Positions 24,563 to 35,204 of a DNA stretch of 64,000 bases are shown piece by piece. The stretch is from Rhynchosporium graminicola (lineage: Eukaryota; Ascomycota; Leotiomycetes; Helotiales; Ploettnerulaceae). Each line of letters begins with the position of its first letter. Position 1 is the first letter of the stretch. The stretch is taken from assembly GCA_900074885.1 (NCBI GenBank), contig FJUW01000011.1, positions 496,001 to 560,000 of the forward strand, written 5' to 3'. A model generated the notes under the pieces. That model worked only from the letters and a program-made list of their open reading frames with translations. It had not been told where the DNA came from and did no database searches. Both the position numbers and the translations under genes were made by a program.

Positions 24563-26434
24563 ATGGGCGGGAACCATCGTCACCATTACAATATGTTCGT
24601 CATCTCCAGATACCTCCCATTCGCATCCTCTACGACCACGACCCAAGCTTGCGCATACCTATTCGCCGTCTGTCTCTTCTCGATCTCCTTCCTCGTCTTC
24701 CTCAACAGCAGCGTCTCGTTCGTCATCACCGACCTCATAGGAGTTAAAGATGGAGTGGGAGATCTAGTCGGGACATTGGGATTTGCGGATGAGCTGGTCG
24801 CGCTCTTTGCTTGTCCTCTCTGGGGTATTCTCTCGGACAGGTTGGGTGTAAGATGGGTGTGCGTGGCGGGGTATACGATTGTTGGGCTGGCCCTCTTTGT
24901 TTTTGTACAGGCGCGAAACGTATATCCTCAGCTCTTGTTGGCGAGAGTGTTGTTTAGTGTTGGTGGAGCTGCTACGTAAGTGGTTCGATACTTAGCTGAG
25001 TCTCCGGACTAATGGATTTGCAGAGCTACAATGGTAACTGCGATCCTTCCTTCCATGACAGGAGGAAATCGGGATATACACGAAGCTGAAGAACCGAGCA
25101 TTTCGAATGGAGATCACCGATCCCGCTATGCGCTGCCCACCGATATCCGACACAGTTTTTCACCTTCCGTTGACTCCGAAGCTACGATTACACCCGCGAC
25201 GTACAGCAACAACAGTAGAACTTCTCCAGCCACGAATGGACATACCCGAGCCTCTGCAGAGAAAAACTCTTCGAGCCCACCTCGATTAGCTGGATTGGTT
25301 GGTGTCTTCACAGGATGTGGAGCTTTGGTAGCACTATCCGTTTTCCTGCCCCTTCCAGCATGGTTCGGCCAGAAGAAAGGGACTACACAAGGCCAAGCGG
25401 TGGCAGACAGTTTCTACGTCGTTGGAACCATATCACTTATTGTAGCAGGCTTGTGTTTCTTCGGACTCCGCGGCTTAAAAGGAGAAGAAGGGAAAGGTTG
25501 GCGGCTATTGTTGGGGAAATCACCCTCCTCGGAATACGAGCCATTGGGCTCTGACGAGAATCAGAGACCACGTAGGACCCCTTTCCTACCATACTGGAGA
25601 TTATTGTTGGATTCCACTGTACTGGGCTTCAAAGATGCGCAAATCGGCCTCGGATACCTTGGGGGATTCGTCGCGCGAGCATCTTCCGTTGGTATCTCCC
25701 TCTTCATCCCATTATACGTAAACGCGTATTTCATTCGCAATGGATTCTGTCAAGGATCACCAAACGATCCATCTCCAGAGCTCAAGAAGGAATGCCGAGC
25801 AGCATATGTCCTAGCAGCCGAATTGACGGGCGTATCACAGCTCATTGCGCTACTCTGTGCACCTGTGTTCGGTTATTTATCCGACAGGTATCGCCGTTTC
25901 AATGTCCCTCTTCTGGTAGCTAGTGTTTTCGGAATTGTGGGATACACGGCTTTTGCCAATCTTGAAAGCCCGGAGCCATCGAATATCAAAGGTCGCGGAG
26001 GAAGCCCTGCAGTGTTCCTCATCGTTGCTCTGATTGGCATCAGTCAAATCGGCGCCATCGTTTGCAGTCTTGGTTTACTCGGGCGTGGTGTTCTCGGAGA
26101 TGAAGGGGGATATAATCTTTCTGGCCAACTGCACGACCCGCAGAGTTCGAGTGGTGCAGTTCCCAACGATGCTGCAGAGACAGCACCTCTCATTGCATCT
26201 TCACGCAAAAAATCGAGCTCTAGAAGCCATCTGAAGGGCTCTATTGCGGGTGTATATTCGCTATCAGGTGGTGCGGCAATTCTCCTGCTCACGAAGCTTG
26301 GAGGGTACCTTTTTGATAGCCTGTCAGTGGGGGCTCCGTTTTACATGATGGCTGTCTTCAATGGGATACTACTGGTTATTGGCATTGGGTCAGGCGTTTA
26401 TAGGGAGGTAAAGACTGGTCAAAAGCAGTCTTAG
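24563..26434 (+). CDS. Major facilitator superfamily transporter
   Basis: Two exons, 24,563-24,975 and 25,024-26,434, with a 48-bp intron, giving 607 residues. Hydrophobic segments suggest about 12 transmembrane helices in two halves. The MFS motif A loop is clear in the first half (WGILSDRLGVRW, residues about 87-98) and repeated in the second (FGYLSDRYRR, about 420-429). A long polar loop (about residues 150-220, rich in Ser/Thr/Asn) lies between helices 4 and 5, and another charged loop sits at about 295-330. Substrate cannot be told from sequence. Membrane location could be plasma membrane or an organelle. It is convergent with the coiled-coil gene at 26,844-28,010. Confidence 0.88.
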
Positions 26435-26843
26435 AAATGTCAAGTGTTACGATCATCTCTGCCTCCAACTAAGCCCTTACATCGTGAGAGTTTGTCATTA
26501 GGTGTCACTATGGGTGTTGCAAGCCCCAGATTTTCCTGACTGCTAGACCGGGAAACAAGACTTGGACGGCAAAGACGCATCGCTGAGGCGTTTGCTGGGG
26601 ATCTCCTTCCATTCATCCTAAGCTGTCGATTGACATTCTTGATCACATACCCCAACGCCAGATGCCGCGCACAATCCAAACATAAGTATCAAAATGACAA
26701 TTCACCAGCATCAACAAGCCGAACTACTTCTATAACATCATCGTTTACATCTCACAGCTTAGCATTGGGACTTTTGAAATTTATTGGTCATATAGAAACA
26801 TTTCATTCTATCCTTGTATCTTACAATCCGCCACCTCACTGCC
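26435..26843. other. Convergent 3' intergenic region
   Basis: 409 bp between two converging stop codons (MFS + and coiled-coil -). No separate gene supported; presumably shared 3' untranslated sequence and terminators. Confidence 0.5.
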
Positions 26844-28010
26844 TCATTCAGCGTAATTGACAGGAGTGCGCTGCCTCAGTATTCTTCGCGACGCTTCGAC
26901 CTGCTTACCCTCGCCCCTCGTCGCAAGAACCACGATCAACGACTTCCTGTCACCAGATCTCCGCTTAGGAGAGCGACCTCGACCAACCTTACGCTGTCGC
27001 TGAGCTGTCCGTGGAGCTTCAACCGTTTCCGGAGTATCTTCTCTTGGCGTACCTCGAGTCGCGGATCTTCTGAGGCGAGCTGGCGACGGGATTTCCTTGT
27101 CGGTATTTGGGGCGGAAGAAGCTCCGGCTTTGCCCTGTCGACGAGCTTTCAGTTTCAGCTTGTTGGCTTCTGCTTTGAGCTTCTTTACGCTCTCTTCCAG
27201 TCTGGCAGTTTCGTTTGTTAGCCGGGTGACTTTTTCGTCCATTTCTTTGGCTTGGGTTTCTTTGGCTTGGTACTCCTTGGCGTGAGATGAACGACTGCGA
27301 GGGAGGTGGATCGGATCGTCATCTTCGGACTCTTCGGGGAGTGTCTCCAGGATCTCCTTACCTTCACCTCGTCCTCCATTCCGGGAAGCTCTCTCGTCTA
27401 CCTTCTCGATGGCTTGAGATACTCGACCTCGAGGGACTCCGATCGGACCCTCTTCTTTGGGTTTTGGTAGGAGTCTCTTCATCTTGAGATTCCTCTTGCC
27501 TTTACCTCCTCTCACGATGATCCGGCCATCATAAGCCATCCATGGTCGTACATCTGTTTTTGGAGAAAGGGCGAACCTCTCACTGTAAGGATCTTCTTCC
27601 GGCGACAGCGCATATCTCTCAGGATAGCTATCGTGTATAGTCTGCAGCGGGCGACAGTAGTCAGTAGCCAGCTTGCTGATCCGGGTATTGAAGAGTGGTT
27701 TCGAGCTGAGGATCTGCGAGAAGGGTACCGCGATGCTCGCTGGGTATGGATAGGATCCCGCGGAATCGTCGGGACTGGGATAGGTGTAGGTTTGGAAGGT
27801 GGAGGGAAGATCACTTTCGCATGTCAAGCAGTTGGTGTCTGCGATGAGTGAATGCACCCAGCAGCTGCGCTGGGCAGTTTGAATATTGTATGTAGATAGC
27901 ATGGTGCGGGTCTGGGTGATGCCGGTGTTAGTATGTATCGCCTGGGAAAGTGGCTCAAAATGAGAGAACTGGCTTCCAGATGATACCGGGAGCGGCGTCT
28001 GGTTCTCCAA
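26844..28010 (-). CDS. Hypothetical coiled-coil and basic-tail protein
   Basis: A single-exon frame of 388 residues on the minus strand. The N-terminal 130 residues are Ser/Thr/Tyr/Pro-rich. A short internal repeat follows (ERYALSPEEDPY, then SERFALSPKTD, about residues 130-155). Residues about 240-290 form a heptad-like Lys/Glu/Ala coiled coil (KEMDEKVTRLTNETARLEES and on). The last 100 residues are Arg/Lys-rich with RRSAT, RQRKVGRGRSPKRRS and a final RQRTPVNYAE, suggesting a nuclear or nucleic-acid-binding protein. I recognise no named domain. The long frame, sensible composition and repeat support it as a real gene. It is divergent from the small acidic gene at 28,962. Confidence 0.7.
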   Translation of the reverse strand: MENQTPLPVSSGSQFSHFEPLSQAIHTNTGITQTRTMLSTYNIQTAQRSCWVHSLIADTNCLTCESDLPSTFQTYTYPSPDDSAGSYPYPASIAVPFSQILSSKPLFNTRISKLATDYCRPLQTIHDSYPERYALSPEEDPYSERFALSPKTDVRPWMAYDGRIIVRGGKGKRNLKMKRLLPKPKEEGPIGVPRGRVSQAIEKVDERASRNGGRGEGKEILETLPEESEDDDPIHLPRSRSSHAKEYQAKETQAKEMDEKVTRLTNETARLEESVKKLKAEANKLKLKARRQGKAGASSAPNTDKEIPSPARLRRSATRGTPREDTPETVEAPRTAQRQRKVGRGRSPKRRSGDRKSLIVVLATRGEGKQVEASRRILRQRTPVNYAE

Positions 28011-28961
28011 TTTGCATGGCTGCTCAAGAGTATTTATCCTGGTCGTTGGATGCCTGTTTTGCTTGATTGTTCTTTCGAATTCAACTTTGCCACTCTCTTG
28101 TGCGCAGGAGTTCTTTATCCATCAGTAGATTTATTTTGCCATCTTCTTTATCATTGATTTGCACGTCATTGTTACGTGGAGATCTCTTGAGTACTTGATC
28201 ACACACCTTCTTTGCTTTAATTGTTACTTTCGGGATTCTCTTTGTGGAGAATGCGCATATCATTGTCATTTATACAGATGCCTTTGAGCTTTTTCGGGAG
28301 TCTTTGTCTTTGTTCACACGATAAACATGCATCCCTCGTTGAAAGAAAGATTCCGATGCTAAAAAAGAGATTTCGCTTTTTGCCTCGAAGAACGACTACC
28401 TTTTGGTATGAAATTCGCTGGGCTAGGGATCTTGAGGCAGCACCTGAATTTGCGGAATGCCATGTCTGTAGCTCAACAAACACCTCACCGTAACTGTACT
28501 TGGGGGGGGAACTGGGCAGATACCAATCAAGGTTGCATCTCGCCATCAAAGTTCCAAAATCATGACAGGACATTTTTTCATAGAAGAAATCTTCGAAGTC
28601 GCTCAAATTTTTGATGGCTTTACACACACACACACAGACTTCGATTGACGGATGCGGATCTACAACCAAATGGCCCTTTGAGTCGCCCTCCTTTGTCTAA
28701 ACATTTTGCATGCGCCACGCAAGACAAAGCGACTCTCGAGTCACCAACAACCATTTTCTTTGTGACGATTATCGATGAAGAAGCACAAGAGTATCCTTGA
28801 TATCCTCGATATCCGATTCTTGATTCTTGATTCTTGATTCTTGATATCCGAGTACGAGTTATTTCATCCCCAACACCACCCATCTTCACAAACTTGCCAA
28901 ACCCCTCAACATTCATTTTCCTCTCACCACTCACAGTCCCCCAACCACCCACCACCTGGTC
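28011..28961. other. Intergenic region with small repeats
   Basis: About 950 bp between divergent starts. Frames on both strands overlap and shadow one another. It holds a G8 run near 28,502, a short CA microsatellite near 28,621-28,636 and a 7-bp tandem repeat at 28,815-28,842. No gene supported. Confidence 0.5.
28815..28842 (+). repeat. Tandem repeat (gattctt)x4
   Basis: Four head-to-tail copies of gattctt, flanked by gatatcc on both sides. Confidence 0.9.
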
Positions 28962-29345
28962 ATGCATACCACCACCACCCTCACCACCTGCAGCATCAGC
29001 ACCATCCCCTCCTCCTCTCAGCAAACACAACACCATCTTGAACACACCCAGCAGACGGAAGAATTCCTCATCGAGCAATACACACAGGTGCTCGAGGCAT
29101 TAGAAGCCCAATTCACACGTCTCAGTAAACTGCTTCTTGATATCGAGGAGGGCAGTTTTGAGGGTAGAGCGATTGAGGATTTGTTGGAGAGTGTTAGGGA
29201 GGCGATGAGGTGTAATGATGTGGGGATGGCGGAGACGAGGAGGGATTTGTGGAGGGGATTTTGGGAGGATGGTGCTGATGGTGAGGGTGCTGAGGTACAG
29301 GGTCCTGGTGAGATGAGTGGTGATGGTACCGATATTGTTAAGTGA
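28962..29345 (+). CDS. Small acidic helical hypothetical protein
   Basis: An uninterrupted frame of 127 residues. The first 30 are Thr/Ser/Gln-rich. Residues about 33-80 look like amphipathic helix (EEFLIEQYTQVLEALEAQFT, then RLSKLLLDIEEG). The end is acidic and Gly-rich. No known domain is recognised. The helical part reads more like real protein than the overlapping frames on either strand, which are His/Pro or Gly-rich. It is convergent with the GPCR gene. A missing upstream exon is possible. Confidence 0.5.
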   Translation: MHTTTTLTTCSISTIPSSSQQTQHHLEHTQQTEEFLIEQYTQVLEALEAQFTRLSKLLLDIEEGSFEGRAIEDLLESVREAMRCNDVGMAETRRDLWRGFWEDGADGEGAEVQGPGEMSGDGTDIVK

Positions 29346-29944
29346 GGGGGGCTGGGAGGAGATGGAGACTGTTGCTGCTAGTAGGGTGGAAGCTGTAGTG
29401 TAGGGTGAGAATCTGATGCTGTTTATTATTTTATCAAATCAGGTCATGCAAGAAAGGCACCTTTTTTTGATTGCGATTATTGCTATGATACAGAGATTTC
29501 CAGGTATGTGCAATCTAACGTCATGCATCATCCTCCTATCGTCCCTAGTAGAAAGCAGGAACAAAAAGACAAAACAAAGCATTCAAAGACTTTTCATCCA
29601 TCCATTCATTCATTTCTTCATTCACGCATCGTTGCATCATTCCATCATCCCATCGTCCGTCCGATATCGTTCCATTGTTCGTATCATTTCGTCATCAAAT
29701 TTGCCTTGAAACTGAGCCCGCAAAGGGGTGAAGAGGAGAGAAAGGAAACAGGGCTATTACTCATTACAAAATAAAGGAGAGAAAGGCAAACTCTAACATT
29801 TCGACACAGCAGAGTGTGCTGTTGAAGAACCACTCGTCGTGCCAATTCAAACCTCCAGCCCGGTCCAGCCCAGCCTGTAGAGTGAAAGGTAAGGAAAGAG
29901 AGGAAAGAAATATTAGACTGGTCGATGTAAAGGTCTGGTCGTAT
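29346..29944. other. Convergent 3' intergenic region
   Basis: About 600 bp between the small acidic gene and the GPCR stop. It contains low-complexity CATTC/CATC-type sequence at about 29,585-29,660. No gene supported. Confidence 0.5.
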
Positions 29945-31618
29945 TTAGACATTATCGAGGTCCAGCATATGCCGACTGCCTTGATTGGGACGACGGCTCC
30001 AATTAGGACACGAGGCTTCAGTGTTGTTCCACTCGAAGGAAGTGACGGATCCATCCTCATCCTCGAAGGGGCGTGCGTTGTAACGAGCACCAGACCCAGA
30101 AGCATGGAAACCAGCAGGGTGAGAGATTGGACGAGATGGAGTGCGAGTGCGAGAGGGAGTGTGAGAGGGAATAGAAGTGATGATGCCGCCGGAAGTCGTA
30201 CGATGGTTGCCAGGCTGTTCGGCGAAGGCGCTTCGAAGAGAGTCTGCAGACCATCGGCGGTGTTGTCTGAGGTTCATGAACAGATCTTTGCAGGCCTTTC
30301 TGGTGATGTAGCAGTAGATAACACAGTTCCAGAAGCCTTGCAAGGGCAAGACACCTGCGGCGAGGTACAACAGAGGGAGGCTGACATGCCCAGGATACAC
30401 GACAGAGTAGAGGCGATTGGCGGACGAGGGAATCCAAGTAATGAGCATGATGAAAAAGAAGAACAATGCAACGGTTGCAATAAGCTTCAAGGCGGCGTCA
30501 GCTGAGGCAGTGTTGCGGTGTTGTGAAACGCGTGCTGGTTGACGAAAGAACAGACGCTTGGCGTTGATGTAAGCAGCTCCAAATATGGTTGCAATTCGAG
30601 ACTTTTGCTTAGGTTCAGCTGGATAAGTACCTGGAAGATGGGCCGGAAGATCTGGTAGATCCCCGCTGCCGCAGCCGGAGATATGCTTTTGTAGGGCTTG
30701 TGTGAAGAAACCTGGAGTTTGGTCTTGGGTGGTGTTGCCACGGCTTGACATGTCTTGAAGAGGGATCGGTGAAGCTGGCTTAGATCGGGAAGAGAATCTC
30801 TTGGTCTTGGTGCCAGTGCCGCCACCTGTGTTCTGGGCAACGGTGGGATCAGTCCCATGGGTCTGTACAGAGAGGTTTAGGCGGTTCATGACCATGGTAT
30901 AGCACAGGCGAATGAGGATGAGGATTATCAAGATACAAATAATCCTGAAGATCGGTCAGCAACCAGTTTCAATCTCTGAATAGTAAGTTTACCAGATTGG
31001 GCCGTAGAATAGGTACATTCGATAGTCATCCCAATCACTTGTGATCCAGCACCACAGTGTAGCATTACCATAGATGGGTCCTCGCTCTTCTGTTGAAACC
31101 AGAAGTAAGACGGAGGCAACAATGCATGGGGCCCCATAGCAGAATGCTATATAACACATCTCCAATCTGTAGCGTTGCAATTCTGTGACCTGGAAATAGA
31201 ACGCCGAGAAAAGGTTCACACCCATGGCCAAGGCCCACAAAGCGTCAGCTGGCATGAACCTAATTTGCGAGTCAGTCTTTGATTGGCAAAGTGAGTTCGA
31301 GGAGAGATAAGAGATATAGAGCAGGGAGATTGAAGACACTTACATTTGGATCAAGAAGGCCTGGGTGCGGCAGAGATTGGGATGGATAATCTCAGTGCTA
31401 TGAATAGGTGCCCTGGAGATCATAGTCGCCACGCACATAAAAATATTCCCTGCCGAGGCATAGAATATCAAGCGAGTAATGGGCTTCTGGAACTCAGGTA
31501 ACATCAAGAAAGAAGTGATGATAAAGACAACAGAGATGAATGAAAAAGCAGATGCGATTCTTTCAATGGCTGATATGTTCCAGAGCTGGAGCTCTGTGAG
31601 GTCTTTGGCGAGTAACAT
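29945..31618 (-). CDS. cAMP-receptor-like G-protein-coupled receptor
   Basis: Three exons on the minus strand (31,618-31,344; 31,259-30,993; 30,944-29,945), introns of 84 and 48 bp, giving 513 residues. Seven hydrophobic helices can be placed: two in exon 1 (about 22-40 and 52-70), three spread over exon 2 and its join (about 93-112, 124-145, 178-198), and two after the third loop (about 320-340 and 355-375). Between helices 4 and 5 lies the segment GNATLWCWI...FYGPIW, a hallmark of the Dictyostelium-cAR-like fungal receptors. The third intracellular loop is long (about 120 residues, basic and Ser-rich), and the C-terminal tail is Ser/Arg-rich, both suited to G-protein coupling and phosphorylation. 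The ligand is unknown; the family name does not prove cAMP sensing in fungi. It resembles the GprH class by layout. Confidence 0.88.
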
Positions 31619-33945
31619 CTTGACGGGTAACCAGCAGAACGACCTGAAGAAATTTTAGTGCAGACAAATGCTGGTAGAGTAGTTGATTTGGTAAACCAAG
31701 AGGGAACGAGTATAGCAGAGATGCTATGCCACAGTGATGTTTAGTTGCAGGAATAGTTATGCCAATTGACTCGAGCGACGTTGTTGCGATAGAGTTGTGT
31801 TGAAGGAGAGAAGCAAAGGCGTTCGAAATTTTCTTAGTTGTTTATTTATAGCGTGGACTGCTAGCTAGGTTGCTCGAATGGTGAAGTTTACAACAGATGC
31901 CTGACTATAATGCGTCTCGAAGTGTTGATATCGCGATGCTGACCTCACGATAGTGGAGCCAGACGGGCGTTGGAAGATTGTTTCCCCGAAGGAGAATGTT
32001 GTGAAGCGAAGCGAGGTGCGATTTTGCAGAACATCCAACGGTGTCCAAGAGTAGGAACAGCAGATTCGAATGCTTAAGATATCACAAACATTCTCTATTG
32101 CCTACCTCCTTGAATTCTATCCTGACCCATTGAGAGTCCCATCGACAGGCAAGTCCAGAAGTCCTACATATACAGACAGACACTGATATATTTGTGATTA
32201 AGCCAGTTCAGAGCATGTCTTGATATGGTAGAGCAGGGATTGCAGGATAGAGTACGGAAAAAGTGGACAAAAATCTCGTGAAAACATGATAAGTATGCGT
32301 CTTCCTTTCCAGCAGACATCTACTGCTTCATGCATATGATATATCTTTGGAATACCTTCTACTGATAGATCTCATGCAGCAGGGCTTGTCGCAGCCTTCT
32401 ACATACAGAAAATGGGAAGCCGGACTCGAGTCTGGGAACATAAAGGATGTTCTAGACGGCGCAAGAAGTTCTGCTGGAATAGCGCTTGCAATGGGAAAGC
32501 AGAGAAGAATGGAGGAAACGACTAAGAAGCCCAAAAGAAGTGAAAGGATTTGGCCTTGCCAGAAGCAGTGAGCAACTTCCTCTGCTATCGACCTCAGCCT
32601 TGAGCAGTGTAGGCGGGCACACTTAGGCCAATCCTTCAGCTCTGGATATCAGATTCTAAGCGCAAAGAGAATATAAGAAGGAGGCTAGGTACAAGAATGG
32701 AAGACTGGGCTACATACACCGCAGAATAGTTAAGAGGATGCCAGACCGCAAGACGGTAGAACTCATAAACAGTAACTCGAATTCTTCAAGCAATAGCCCA
32801 GGATGATATGATTGCTTCTCCCCGTAGAATGGAAGAGCATCTACATCTCCCTATACTCATAGCCTTGTGTCTCAACCACGGAGGACGCAAGCACACATGT
32901 GGAAGATACCGGGTAGCGAGAGTCAGGCATATTGGCCTAATTGCAACTTGCCGAAACGAGCGCTAGATGTGACGCATTTCACTTCCTATGCTGCTTCCAT
33001 CGGCAAAGCTTTTCTCGAAACCCTTTCGTTCTCTTCGTATCCATTTGTAGTCCTTGTTAGCGGCACTTGGAGGTACTCATGGAAGTGCAGTAGGAGGATT
33101 GCGGGTCTATCCTCTTCCCGGAAGCTTTCCTTCACCACACCGTTGTCGTATCACAGCATGTATCTGAAATCAATTCTGCAAGAATAATTTCCGTGCTGCT
33201 GTGCCATACTACAATGCCCTTACGGATCACGGATTTGAGGGAGAAAGAGTGTGGAACAGCGTTCAACAGACCTTGGAAGCAGCTTCGCTTTGATGGGTGA
33301 TGTCAAAATAGGGTCTTCTACCCCGGCACGGGTTCGAGTGATGATTGGCCCCTATACCGAAAGCCGACCCTAAAAAACCACGAAAATGATGCACCCGAGC
33401 CGACCATCTACGAATCGAAATTCTCTTCTTTCAAGCCAACTTCTCTTGAGCTCAAATCGCGCTTTAATTAAGCCTTTTGGAATTAGGCCATGGCTCAATC
33501 GTAGTGTAGGAACAGCTTTGCGCTAACTAGACGAGCTGGAGATGATGGGTGCAGTTATCACCATTAAGATTTGTATGTACAAATACGTACACTGCATCGC
33601 TGGCATTCCCCCTTTATGGAGAATTTATCTTGCTTCTTGAAGCACACCTATTGAGCTTGACAGGCGCCTTGCAAGCATTGAATCCAGTAGGAGTATCACT
33701 GTATATTGTTGAAAGAGGCGCAGGACCACATATCGGAGAAGTAGAACTTATAGTATAAAGAAGAAGTAGTACCAAACCTCCCCGCTCTCCCCCAGAATGT
33801 TTCATAGTGGGGCAGTGGGCTATGAATGATTTTTGTACGGAGATACGGATTCAGTTTGATTGATATTGAGCCTTTGGGGTAATTAGAGTGTTTTCGATGC
33901 TCGAAACACTTTGGAAAATACAGTTTTCCTAGCCGTGCGGGGCTA
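31619..33945. other. Intergenic region, no gene supported
   Basis: About 2.3 kb of ordinary composition between the GPCR start and the RIP-mutated block. Frames of 60-106 codons overlap on both strands without domains. The composition changes abruptly at about 33,940. Confidence 0.5.
33887..33910. other. Near-perfect hairpin at the edge of the AT-rich block
   Basis: agtgttttcga and tcgaaacact form an inverted repeat around a short tgc loop (one extra T in the left arm), about 40 bp before the AT-rich block begins. Could be a terminator-like or relic terminal structure, or chance. Confidence 0.5.
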
Positions 33946-34236
33946 TAATAGGTTTAGTCGCCGAGCTACCTAATTTACACTAATTTTCAACCTAAACCGT
34001 TTATAGTAGTTATCGCCGAAGTAAGGGTAGAAAACTATAATAGCGTAGCAGAAAACTGTAATAGCGTTATAGTTTTTAAAGTCGTATAAATTAGGTATAG
34101 CGTAAGCTAGATTTAATATCAGTTGAGCTTATTAAGTACGCTAGAGAGCTTAGAAACGACTATACTACTGATTTCAACTATATAGATCACCTAAATATTC
34201 GGTTTCTAGCGCGCTAAAGCTATAATATTCTGAATA
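33946..34236. other. Relic F, left part (host of element A)
   Basis: RIP-mutated sequence interrupted by element A. Joining 34,236 to 49,500 (one copy of the duplication gaata) gives a readable plus-strand frame across the junction (SYNILNTPTPAPEL). The identity of F is unclear; it may be a gag or transposase remnant. Confidence 0.55.
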
Positions 34237-34471
34237 TATGACGACTAGTCAGGTTTGGAGGTTTCTCCCTATTAGTAGAAACACTTACTGCTAAGCGAGA
34301 TTACACGAGTAGAGTTTAGGAGCCCCTTTTCATGTATATACTTCCCTTCTCTCTCTACTTCTTCACTCCTTAGTTATAGATTCTTAAGTGATTCTTACTA
34401 CTTTATATTCATAGTAATATGAGGTCTTATTACTTAGGTAGTTTTAAGACCTTTCTAGAGTAAGCGTTATA
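34237..34471 (+). repeat. A 5' LTR
   Basis: 235 bp, matching 49,260-49,494. In the first about 170 bp nearly every difference keeps the C or G here; in the last 40 bp this copy is the mutated one. Confidence 0.93.
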
Positions 34472-34936
34472 TTATCTATAACTCTTTTACTTACGTCTAG
34501 GAAGATAGTAAATATCTACTTATATTATACCTCTATACCTAGAGCTACTAAACGCAAGAGACTACGCTATATAGAGAAAGCTTATACTAAGTATAAACTT
34601 AAAGAATAGTACCTAAACCGAAGTAACCTAAGTCCGATAAATCGACTACCGGTTCTCCGACTCCCTCTACCTCCTATTCTTCAGCGACTTGTAATACTCG
34701 CCGTAACTTACCTCTCTCTATAGTAGAGAGTACTCGCGATAACGCCTCGTCCGAGTTAAGCTCCTTAACTCTTACTATAATTAATAAACTTACTAAGTCG
34801 CTAAACTTCCTTAATAATACTCTTATATTAATAATAACTATAAGTAACTTATAGGAAGACCGCGCTTACTAGCTATAAGAGGCAGAAAGGAAGCTCGCGG
34901 AGGAGAGATAATTAAATACTAACTTATCTATAGAAC

Positions 34937-35204
34937 TATGACGACAGCTCACCTGAATATCATATGAGAAGAAGGATAGATAACAGGGCCCAAGTTCACA
35001 GGTATCCCGGCAGAACTAGTATCCGACCCGGTATAGTATCGGACTAGTACCGGCATATATATATAAGGTGCCTTATACTCTATCTCTCTTCTTCTTTCTT
35101 CCTTATCTTTTTATTTCCTTTATAGTAGACTATATAAGATCGCTCTTAGCCTCCTTACTTATTTATTCTTACTTATATACTATCTTAAGTCTTATATCGT
35201 TATA
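34937..35204 (+). repeat. B 5' LTR
   Basis: 268 bp, partner of 43,358-43,625. Contains tatatataagg and tatataagat, possible TATA elements. The outer start is less mutated; the inner end (tatcgttata) is mutated. Confidence 0.93.

Noticed and set aside
28620..29078. 152-codon minus-strand frame, Gly-rich
   Set aside because: It is the shadow of repeats and of the overlapping plus-strand small gene; composition is low complexity.
29816..30505. 229-codon plus-strand frame
   Set aside because: It is antisense to the last exon of the GPCR gene, whose family identity and splice sites are clear.
34234..34238. atata as the target duplication of A with LTRs of 231 bp
   Set aside because: The right flank does not match; shifting the LTR ends outward by 2 bp gives the matching pair gaata and perfect TGTGACG/CGTCACA-type ends.
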